Below are positions 1 through 7,177 of a stretch of DNA of 20,223 nt, in pieces. A program made the position numbers and the translations under genes. The notes under the pieces were generated by a model, which worked only from the letters and a program-made list of their open reading frames with translations, was not told the origin of the DNA and did not search any database. The stretch comes from Plantago elongata (lineage: Eukaryota; Streptophyta; Magnoliopsida; Lamiales; Plantaginaceae), in contig JAYMSP010003320.1 in the NCBI GenBank assembly GCA_036897095.1, forward strand, positions 1-20,223, given 5' to 3'. How positions within the stretch are numbered: position 1 is the stretch's first letter; each line of letters begins with the position of its first letter.

Positions 1-362
1 GGAGGAATTATCTAGAGAGATCATGAAGAGCCATGGAGGTGGAAATTCTCTAGAACTATCATGTAAATTGTAGAGAATTAGTAGCTTATAAATAGTAGAT
101 TGATCTAGATGTAGAATACTCTAGATATCTCTCCACTCTTCCTTAAAGGAGGTGGAAGCTTGTATAAATAGGCCTTTGGCCTCCCCATTTTGATCAATCA
201 AGCAATCAAGCATTCTTGCAATCTTTTAAGCTCTCTAACACTCTTTTCATACACACATATTCCGCTCTCTGGTAGAAGGCTTTCTAGCTAGTCTCGAGGC
301 GAACTAGTCTAGTGCTGCACGGGTCGAGTCTTTTACACACTTTAGAGTAGTATCCCGTGACA
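1..362 (+). mobile_element. 3' part of an LTR (retrotransposon 3' LTR or solo LTR), 5' end outside the window
   Basis: This stretch reads as a plant LTR on the plus strand. It has several TCTAGA-containing short repeats in the U3-like part, a clear TATA box (tataaata at 163-170) and a sharp end in tgaca at 358-362, the expected mirror of an LTR that begins with TGTCA. Immediately to the right lies the broken gag of a different, oppositely oriented Copia element. This is therefore the right-hand border of an insertion into that element, and atttg (363-367) would be the target-site duplication. The left end and any internal region are outside the window, so superfamily and completeness cannot be judged. 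The border is inferred from the TATA box, the CA end and the break in gag homology. Confidence 0.6.
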
Positions 363-635
363 ATTTGCTCTCTTCCACGCAGCAAACAATAAAGGAGTAA
401 CAAACTCATCTGGAACAGAAATCGTACCATAAATGAATCTAGTTTTGTTCTTGACATCCAGTGCCATCATAATCTGCTGGCTCCATGACTAGTAGTTAAC
501 CTCATCAAGTTGCTCAAGAACTATGGCAACTCCAGGTTGATCCGAAGCTTGAAAATAGAACGGAGAAGAAGGCAAATCCAGCCCAGTTTACAACGGACGA
601 TCACCAATCCCATTCATTGAACCGTTATCTCCCAT
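363..635 (-). pseudogene. Broken Copia-type retrotransposon gag N-terminus
   Basis: Reading the minus strand from an ATG at 635-633 gives a typical Copia gag start (Retrotran_gag_3/UBN2 type). It begins MGDNGSMNGIG and later has a QASDQPGVAIVLEQL stretch, then NY-stop-SWSQQIMMAL, then a DVKNKTRFIYGTISVPD block and AAWKRAN. These match the family landmarks: a dNPg block, tNYxxW, aLxaKnKlgFIdGt and a W.RcN block. Two in-frame stops, 15 codons after the ATG and just before the family tryptophan, disable the frame. The homology is then cut at 363, where the plus-strand LTR has inserted. No pol sequence follows. The copy is dead; the family assignment is from motif recognition. Confidence 0.7.
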
Positions 636-756
636 GGATAATCAATGAATGAATCAAACAAACAGAGAGTCGCAACCCAATCGGCGAAACACAAACACAC
701 ACAACGAAAATTGATCAAACTTTTAAGAAATCTCAAGTAACCGTAACTTGGCTAAA

Positions 757-765
757 CTGATACCA
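757..765 (-). other. Primer binding site (initiator tRNA-Met type) of the minus-strand Copia element
   Basis: On the minus strand TGGTATCAG directly follows the LTR end (TTATCA). TGGTATCAGAGC is the usual tRNA-iMet primer binding site of plant Copia elements; the first nine bases match and the next bases diverge. It lies 122 bases before the gag ATG. Confidence 0.7.
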
Positions 766-1003
766 TGATAACTTTCATGATCAGAAATATATTTTTATAT
801 TGAATTAAAGTTGAGAAAATTACAGAATGAATTGATGATTTAATGAAGAGGAAGAACACAACTTTATATAAGAAGTTGTTTTGTTGTTCTCTGTTCTAAC
901 TGCCTAACTGTTGTAAACATAACCAACTAAGTGTACTACTATCTCAGCATAATGTACAAGTCGTGTATGTATTAATATAAGAAACGTAATGAGAGAAATA
1001 ACA
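766..1003 (-). mobile_element. 5' LTR of the minus-strand Copia-type element
   Basis: On the minus strand this 238-bp unit starts TGTTAT and ends TTATCA, so it has the TG...CA ends of an LTR. It contains a TATA box (TATATAAAG, around 862-870) roughly in the middle and abuts the primer binding site on its inner side. The order LTR, primer site, leader, gag (1003 down to 363) is that of the 5' end of a Copia retrotransposon. The outer border at 1003 is the least certain point because the partner LTR and target duplication are not in the window. Confidence 0.6.
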
Positions 1004-1319
1004 CTTCTTTCATTTCTTTATTTCAGCAGCCTATTAGTTTCCTCCAACTTCAGTTTCTTCATTCTTCTTCAGTTTTCTTTCTTCTTTTCTTCAGCTTGTT
1101 TTATATCTTTACATATATTAAAACTCACATTAGTCTTTTTGATTCTATTTTGTTTTCTCATGTTTTTCGTTCGGGAGATAAACTGGCCCATAACCTAGCG
1201 CAACAGATAGTTGAGGATGGAGATGGTTTAACAGAGCTACCATGATCTTGGATACTCTGTTCTGTACTGAAGTTAATATCAATATCGTGAATGAAATTTT
1301 AAGATTTTGTTTTTTTTTT
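1004..1319. other. Non-coding spacer between the Copia LTR and the CACTA-type end
   Basis: The sequence is pyrimidine-rich on the plus strand (runs of ttctt). It holds only a short chance reading frame (989-1198) that overlaps the LTR border and has no recognisable domain. It may be the interior of the decayed CACTA-type element to its right, or old flanking DNA. No further feature is supported. Confidence 0.4.
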
Positions 1320-1542
1320 AAATTTTTGCCCTAGCAAATTTGACGACAAGTGATGAAATTCCTGTCACAATAGCCACTGATCAATTGTGACGTAAGACTT
1401 TTGGCCTCTCAAATTATCAATTGTGAGAGACCTAGCGTGACGAAGGGTGACGAAAATTTTCCCTCACTGAATGTCAATTGTGACGAAAAACATGCTTTTT
1501 GAGACGAAATTTTTATCACAAATTCTGCTATTTTTTGCAGTG
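1320..1542 (-). mobile_element. One terminus of a CACTA (En/Spm-type) DNA transposon
   Basis: Read on the minus strand the unit begins CACTGCAAAAAATAGCAG at 1542 and continues with a cluster of subterminal repeats, both direct and inverted, of the type TTTGTGACGAAA or caattgtgacg (about seven degenerate copies between 1360 and 1520). A CACTA/CACTG tip followed by crowded subterminal repeats is the hallmark of plant CACTA elements. The three bases aac beyond the tip could be the 3-bp target duplication. No matching opposite end was found to the left within the window, and no transposase-like frame. The element is truncated, or its other end lies before position 1. Confidence 0.6.
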
Positions 1543-1974
1543 AACGGCCTTGCAGGCCACTCTTAAACCATTAACAAAAAATGCAACATCCAAGTATATA
1601 CGAATAACTCCAGCGGAAACCCCAAATAGGCTACCATCAACCACACTTGATCTTTCCACTCCTATATCAACAACAAGAGCAACACCGAAATTTAACACTG
1701 TATTTTAATGTCCTTCAACACTTCCCATACTTGCAGTTCGCATAATCGAAATAGATCTAGAATCTACAACCGCAACCTCTCTGTTACCTAGTCCTTCAAC
1801 ATTTTTCACACCTGCTGCTCCCATGTATATTTCTTCATGATGCAGCTGTTGATCTCACATAAAAAGTTTTGTCTGCACTTAAAGCATCCAAGTGCTGAGA
1901 CGGCGAACAAACATCACCACCTCATGGATGTATACAAAGAATGGTGAACGATCACCTCATCACACAGTTTTGAT

Positions 1975-2160
1975 AATTAACGTTGAAACTATAAGATTAG
2001 GAGGGGGAATCTTGTCAACCAAAAACTTGAAAATAGCAGTCCCTAGGTGTCCAACCATCTATCCATACTCGAATACTCACCCCGTCATCGACACACCATC
2101 AAACCTCCATCTTTAGACCCGGAACAACCATCAATATACTTCGCCAAGCAGTGTTCATCA
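1975..2160 (-). pseudogene. Broken LINE (non-LTR retrotransposon) reverse-transcriptase tail, pre-zf-RVT region
   Basis: The minus strand from 2158 encodes MNTAWRSILMVVPGLKMEV, a stop, then WCVDDGVSIRVWIDGW and TPRDCYFQVFG. After a frameshift it continues DKIPPPNLIVSTLI. This follows the layout common to plant LINE polyproteins just upstream of the zinc-binding zf-RVT domain (AWRSI, then a KG.RW.IG.G..I.IW.D.W.P block, then V..LI). A premature stop and one frameshift show it is dead. Upstream and downstream reverse-transcriptase parts are missing. Plus-strand frames across the region (1892-2116, 2047-2232) are shadows. Confidence 0.55.
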
Positions 2161-2232
2161 CGTGTAGGAATCCTCCTTAAAGTTTATTATAAGGAGACAC
2201 CCTTTACGTTACAACACTATATTAACACATGA

Positions 2233-3480
2233 CTCGTTGAGTTACATTTATATATTAATATATGACTTGATGAGTTATAATATTGTATTAATTCATGTCA
2301 TGTCTTTTTTGTAAATTCAACGTTAAAGAGTTTTTTTAGAATTTTCACTCAATAAATTTGTACGTGGTAAGTATATAACTTTTAATAACCTAGAAACAAA
2401 GGTCTCGGCCAAATTGGACTCCAGGCCCCTTTGCGACAAAATCTTTGCTGCAAGTCTCGCCTTTTGACTTCATTTCTCTTAAGTCCAACTGTAGCCCATT
2501 TTCCTATTTGAGCCAAAATCTCAATATGAAGTCTAATGTGTAAGCCGCCTGTAGTTGTTGAGGAGCAGAGATAATAAATGCAGATGTCCTCGCTAGAGTC
2601 CAAATTACACCACTTAGCTGCTACTTCTTCTCTCTTCTCTCTTTAGCTTCTTCTTCTCCGTCCTCCACCACCACGCTCTTCACCAATCTACTCCACCGCC
2701 CACCCACCCAACCACCATCCATCAGTCACTTAAAATAATTCAATTAACAAAATCTCAAACTTCTGTCCCTTTCACTTTCCTTCAGGCCCTCCCACTTAAT
2801 CAAATGAACTTTGTATATGCCTTTGATTCCCTACAATTTAATCAAAAAGAAAATTTAGTAAAATATCTCATTTTCTTATAAATAATAAATACTATTAGAA
2901 AGTGTAATTTATACTATGATTTGTGCAAAATATTTGTCATGTCTGACAACATGCATCAAATAAAAAAAGTAGTATAGTTATTCCGTTAAATTTCAAACTT
3001 AATAAAAAATAATTAATTCTAAAAAGATATTATTTTATTTTAGAAAATATTTTAGAAAGTAAATCAAAGTTTTTTAATTAATATCTACATGTTTTTAATT
3101 TAAATATTCATGAGGAGAAAGTGTGATCTCCAAGATGGTAAGGTTGGCGAGCTCTCCCTTTCGCCTTATAAATATTTAAATTAGAAAAATATAAATATTA
3201 ATTAAAAGAATTAAATTTATAAATAAAATAATACTTTTAAGAATTACTTTTTTATTTTAGTATTTTAAATTTTTAATGAAAGAGATATGCAATTTTTTTA
3301 TTTATTACATATTGTCAGACAGAGCGAAACTATAACCATAGAAAATTTCCTACTCCTATTATATAGAAAAATTAAATATTCTTTAAAATTTAAAACCCGG
3401 TCGGTCCGGTTAGACCGTACTATTGCAAGAGGAAATCTCATTTATCTACATCGCTTCTTAAAACCTACACGATTTTAGAT
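2233..3480. other. AT-rich intergenic spacer upstream of SmE
   Basis: No gene is supported here. The stretch contains a pair of degenerate direct repeats around an atgact.g.tgagtta core (about 2228-2285), a CT-rich and CCACC-rich tract (about 2620-2715) that resembles a plant 5' leader but has no open frame after it, and strongly AT-rich sequence from 2830 to 3290. The short frames at 2382-2603 (minus) and 3287-3478 (plus) show no domain. Confidence 0.5.
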
Positions 3481-3506
3481 TTTAGAAAGCTAAAATCTAC
3501 TACTAC

Positions 3507-3514
3507 TATAAAAT
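3507..3514 (+). promoter_or_regulatory. Probable TATA box of the SmE gene
   Basis: The sequence tataaaat lies 82-89 bases upstream of the SmE start codon, a normal TATA-to-ATG distance for a plant gene with a short leader. Assigned from position and sequence only. Confidence 0.45.
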
Positions 3515-3537
3515 TGAAAACATTGCCTCATTTCCAT

Positions 3538-3546
3538 AAACCCTAA
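3538..3546 (+). promoter_or_regulatory. Telo-box (AAACCCTAA) in the SmE leader or proximal promoter
   Basis: A perfect aaaccctaa lies 50-58 bases upstream of the ATG. Telo-boxes near transcription starts are typical of plant genes for translation and RNA-processing machinery that are expressed in dividing cells, which suits a core spliceosomal protein. Confidence 0.55.
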
Positions 3547-3595
3547 CACTTCCCCTCTTTCTGCTCCTGAGAAATCGAAAACCCCAAATTGAGCC

Positions 3596-3862
3596 ATGGC
3601 GAGCACGAAGGTCCAGCGTATCATGACCCAACCCATCAACCTGATCTTCAGGTTCCTCCAGAGTAAAGCTCGCATCCAGATATGGCTCTTCGAGCAGAAG
3701 GATCTCAGAATTGAGGGCCGAATCATCGGCTTCGACGAGTACATGAACCTGGTCTTGGATGATGCTGAGGAGGTCAGCATCAAGAAAAACACCAGGAAGC
3801 AGCTCGGTCGTATCTTGCTTAAAGGGGATAACATCACTCTCATGATGAATACTGGCAAGTGA
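3596..3862 (+). CDS. Small nuclear ribonucleoprotein E (SmE), core spliceosomal Sm protein
   Basis: The gene encodes an 88-residue protein, the usual length of plant SmE (human SmE is slightly longer). SmE is one of seven Sm proteins that form the ring around U1, U2, U4 and U5 snRNAs; assembly is cytoplasmic and function is in nuclear pre-mRNA splicing. The Sm1 motif spans about residues 27-58 and includes [16 protein letters not shown], with D47 and N51 at the usual RNA-contact positions. Sm2 spans about residues 71-84 with ILLKGDNI. The N-terminal [16 protein letters not shown] helix is typical of SmE and separates it from SmF, SmG and LSm5. The ATG sits in agccATGG, a good plant start context. 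The whole protein lies in one exon with no stop or frameshift. From memory, related SmE genes have introns, so a retrocopy is possible, but a TATA box, telo-box and intact frame argue for a working gene. Confidence 0.95.
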   Translation: MASTKVQRIMTQPINLIFRFLQSKARIQIWLFEQKDLRIEGRIIGFDEYMNLVLDDAEEVSIKKNTRKQLGRILLKGDNITLMMNTGK

Positions 3863-4571
3863 AGCTTAGTACTCACTGAGATTACTGATGGGGAAATTTA
3901 TGAGCTGTGGCACTCTTTATTATTCGGTAACATTTTCGGTTTCATTTTGTATCTTAAAGCATGTTAGTAGACTTATTGAACTGGTTAATTGTCAATTGCG
4001 GTAGTTTGAACTTCAGAGGGTGTTGTTTTGTCGAAATTTATAATTACGATGTTAATTTGACCTTATTGCTTCGTTGTGGAGTGGTGCATTGAGTTCCTTG
4101 TGATGGATTGTTTAGCATATACTACTAGATTCGTGATGTTGTTAATATTGATGAGGTTTTTTTCAGCTTTATTCTTTGGCAGGCGAGCTAGTTCTAGCTT
4201 GGTGTGTTCGTCAGCATTCACTAATCTTGGAGTTCATTATAATAGCCACTTAAGTAGTTCAGTAGATTTTAGACATTGTTCATCTGTCAGCAGTTGTTGT
4301 CAGAGTGTTAACTCGATTTATTCATTTAACATTTTCTAGCTTATAAAGTACCTTATGATAGTTTGTTCAGTTTGATATCGTGAAACTTCAAGTAAAAGGT
4401 GTAATTCGATTTCATAGTTATTTGGTAGTAGAAGAGTTTGTTTTAGTCTGGTATGCTGTGTAATATGCAGTCACAGTTTGTAGATTGTGAAGTCCCTGAA
4501 GATTGCTTGTTTAGATTGTTAGTAGATTCTTAACCTTTTTCATTGGCAATTGTTGTGGTTGAAAGGGTGTA

Positions 4572-4636
4572 ATGGGTTACTGAGTTGGTTTAAGATGATA
4601 ATTCAGCTTTACTTATGGGTTACTGAGTTGGTTTAA
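4572..4636 (+). repeat. 22-bp perfect direct repeat
   Basis: The unit beginning atgggttactgagttggttt occurs at 4572-4593 and again at 4615-4636, with a 43-bp period. It lies in the T-rich region downstream of SmE. It looks like a small local duplication; no function is suggested. Confidence 0.85.
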
Positions 4637-5071
4637 ATTTGTCATGTTGTTTATTTTGCATTAACCTTGTATCTTATGAACTTTCTTAAGAGTTATGTCT
4701 CATTTTATACTAAAATTTGGACTTATGTGGTGCCAGTTGGAATTACGGACATTTTATTTAGTGATGTAAGCTATGATTTGTGCATGTGTTTATCATTCAT
4801 TACTGTTGGTGTCAGTATTAAGCATATGAAGTTCATTATGATTCTTTTGTAGTGTGTTATGGAGTAGGGGTTTTCTTGTTAATCAAAAGTTGCCCGGTTT
4901 AAAGATATTGATTCAGCCTTATACTTTGTAGTAGAATCTGTTTCAGTTTGTCATTTTGTGTATTGTACATTTTACATTTGCAACCTATGAAGTTTGTTAT
5001 GAGAGCTTGATGAGCATCATATTATATTTACGAAGTCTGTTCATTGTAGATTTTTTGTGTTGAGTCGAAGA

Positions 5072-5195
5072 CACCTGTTTGGGATAGAACTCAAATTGAG
5101 AAAACTCAATTCCATTGCATTTTTGTATACAAAATCTACACAAAAATTCAATTGGAATTGAGTTTTCTCTATTTGAGTTCTATCCCAAACAGGTG
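5072..5195. mobile_element. Foldback (MITE-like) element with near-perfect long inverted repeat
   Basis: The left arm starts cacctgtttgggatagaact at 5072, and the right arm ends with its reverse complement at 5195. Pairing runs through about 47 bases with one mismatch and one single-base bulge, then continues with a few mismatches almost to the centre, so nearly the whole 124 bp can fold into one hairpin. This is the structure of a small non-autonomous inverted-repeat transposon, or of a hairpin precursor for small RNAs. An 8-bp direct repeat gatttttt occurs at 5049-5056 and 5195-5202, but it is not placed symmetrically, so the target duplication and superfamily stay undecided. Confidence 0.75.
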
Positions 5196-6540
5196 ATTTT
5201 TTAAAACTTCAAAATACTACTGTTTTTTATCTTTTTGGCATGAAAAGTTGGTCTCAGATTGGTATGTTGCATATTAGGATTAACCTTTGCAGTTTATGAA
5301 AGGTCCTTTGATGGCTTGTTTAGCAATTTTGTAGCCTGTTGGGCATATATACTGTAAGCTTGGGAGTTGACACAATGTGATGTTGGAAAAGTTCAAGATT
5401 TTAATATTTGTTTATTCTGAACCTAAAGCCTTTGAGAGTAGGTTGGTTTTCAAACATTCTTTGCAAAGTTGTTATAATTAAGTTCAAAATAATGGATGTA
5501 TGAAAAAATTTCAGGGATTGGGTATTTCGTTCTTCATTTGGTGATTTGTAAAGGATTGTTCTGATGAAGCTGGTGTATTTGAAACTTTATAAATTAGTTT
5601 TGAGCTTGTGTAGTATGCCTCAAGACTGGCCTATGATAACATAACGGTATTTTCATTTGATTTGTACTTGTGAATATCTTTGTGTGTACTACTTAAAATG
5701 CAAATCACATTCCATAAATTTCTGCATGACCATTGAGTAATATAGATTATACATTTATTTTGCAGTTTAGAGCTCACTCATTGTAGTACATACTTGTGTT
5801 CTGAGACAGAGATACTTTGCTTGATGTTGAACAATTGAAATATTAGTGCATTACTACTTTGTATATCCTTCTCTAGCCATTCTTTATTTGGTTTCAAGTT
5901 CCATCTAGTTAAGAGAGGATACTGTTCGTGCAGTGTAGCCATGCTTGGTGCCTTGGTCTTTTTGTGTCCATATTTGCTTGTGTCATTGAGAGCTTTGATA
6001 ACTTTTTCGTTCTGCTGTCTTTATGTACTTTCTAATGATTGCATCCTTCTCATGGATCTGGAGATTGATGAGGTATATTGCCTGTATTCAATGTTGGATT
6101 GCTACTGTTCTGTTCCCATTATGTTCGAAGATATAAAAATGATGATTGGTTTGCTCGACCACTGGTATCTGGTACTGATAGAATAGAAGATTGAAGATCT
6201 AGAGTCTGCATTTGTTGATACTTGGAGAATGTATCGCATCTCTTTAATTTCAAACTGAGTAGGCTAGACGTGTGTGTGAGATTGATATTTCTTCTATAGC
6301 TTTCTGCTGAGCATCTATTTGGGTTTGTATTCGGGTTACTAATCACAGGTTGGTTAACCTCCATTGTCTGATCTTCCACACCGGCCATCCTAGGATCCAT
6401 TGGAATATCAGGCCATTTTTTCGTAATCTGTTTGGTCGGCCCATGTTTATTTCTTTTACTTGTGTTCATAATATTTTGATGGGCTCTGTTTCGTTCTATT
6501 ACCAAAAAAATTATGTATTGGGAATTCGAGTAGCACTTCC

Positions 6541-7177
6541 TAAGTGACCTTCAAATTCCTTACCACTCACCACTCAACTCGTAAACGAGTATTTTACTTA
6601 CTCCCTCCATAACCTTCAATAAATATTGCCCTTCCATAACACTGTTAGGTCAGGAAAAACACATAAGCATAGAAGAATTCGGAATCGTCCAGTTAAGCCG
6701 TTAAGGCCATTCTGCTTGATCATGTTTCCCATACCTCATCACCCTTGCTCCGTTCCTGTGACTAGGGTGTTGATCGATTTCCCTCCATCAATCATGTTGC
6801 ACTGGTAATTAATCAATGTCCTATGATGGATACAAAACAGTCACATTAACGACATTGATTTGCACCAAAAAACCTTCGTAAATTGAAACTGGTTTATTTT
6901 GCGAATTAATGTAACTCACCTCTCCTTCGAGTGCGATATCAAGCTGTTTCACAAAATCTCGATCTACACTCAGATGCACATTCGTCAAGGATAATATGTG
7001 ATCAAAGATCCAATCCAGATTCCAAAGTCCAAAACGCGACGTAATTGAAAAGTTTGTACGTCATCATTACGCACACCTCTTAAAGCTGAACGTACCATCT
7101 CTCTCATTCCCCCCAAATTATTACCCTAATCATCCAATCTCACTATCTCCACCATTCGAGCTTAAGAAGATCCTCAC
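6541..7177 (+). promoter_or_regulatory. Upstream region and 5' leader of the seipin gene
   Basis: About 640 bases separate the end of the T-rich region from the seipin ATG. The 3' part (from about 7075) is a pyrimidine-rich, ATG-free leader-like tract ending directly at the start codon. No convincing TATA box was seen. The frame at 6626-6808 has no recognisable domain. A tactccctcc at 6598-6607 resembles a Stowaway terminus but has no partner. Confidence 0.4.
7058..7064 (+). promoter_or_regulatory. ACGT-core site TACGTCA (bZIP type) upstream of seipin
   Basis: TACGTCA, TGACGTA on the other strand, lies about 115 bases before the seipin ATG. It is a canonical core for plant bZIP (TGA or CRE-like) factors. 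Only the sequence match supports it, and a 7-bp match can arise by chance. Confidence 0.3.

Larger units (their letters stand above)
3863..6540 (+). other. T-rich, intron-like region downstream of SmE (possible long 3' UTR intron or spacer)
   Basis: For about 2.5 kb after the SmE stop the plus strand is strikingly T- and TG-rich, the composition of plant introns or transcribed non-coding sequence. A possible donor (ttcg then gtaaca, 3926/3927) and several tttgcag acceptors (for example near 5760-5766 and 5288-5295) exist. No coding exon could be recognised. Plus-strand frames at 4076-4339, 4667-4852, 5941-6186 and 6350-6547 and the minus frame 6119-6505 show no known domain. The interpretation as a 3' UTR intron is inference and cannot be separated from plain spacer without transcripts. 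Confidence 0.35.

Noticed and set aside
989..1198. 69-codon Phe/Ser-rich frame
   Set aside because: Made by a TTC/TTT-rich tract beside the Copia LTR; no start context or domain.
1892..2232. Two overlapping plus-strand frames
   Set aside because: They lie antisense to the LINE remnant, which gives a better match on the minus strand.
2382..2603. 73-codon minus-strand frame
   Set aside because: No recognisable family and no gene-like context.
3490..3876. 128-codon minus-strand frame over the SmE gene
   Set aside because: It is the antisense shadow of the SmE coding sequence; its protein has no known domain.
4076..4852. Short plus-strand frames in the T-rich tract
   Set aside because: Leu/Phe/Ser-rich composition simply follows the T-rich DNA; no homology recognised.
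5049..5202. gatttttt direct repeats as target duplication of the foldback element
   Set aside because: The left copy is 15 bases outside the arm and the right copy overlaps the arm end, so they do not flank the element symmetrically.
6119..6505. 128-codon minus-strand frame, hydrophilic, Asn/Pro-rich
   Set aside because: No domain, no promoter and no splice partner seen. It lies in the T-rich tract where antisense frames are easily open. Kept only as a note because its composition is mildly protein-like.
6598..6614. tactccctcc resembling a Stowaway end
   Set aside because: The following bases (ataacc) leave the consensus and no inverted partner was found nearby.
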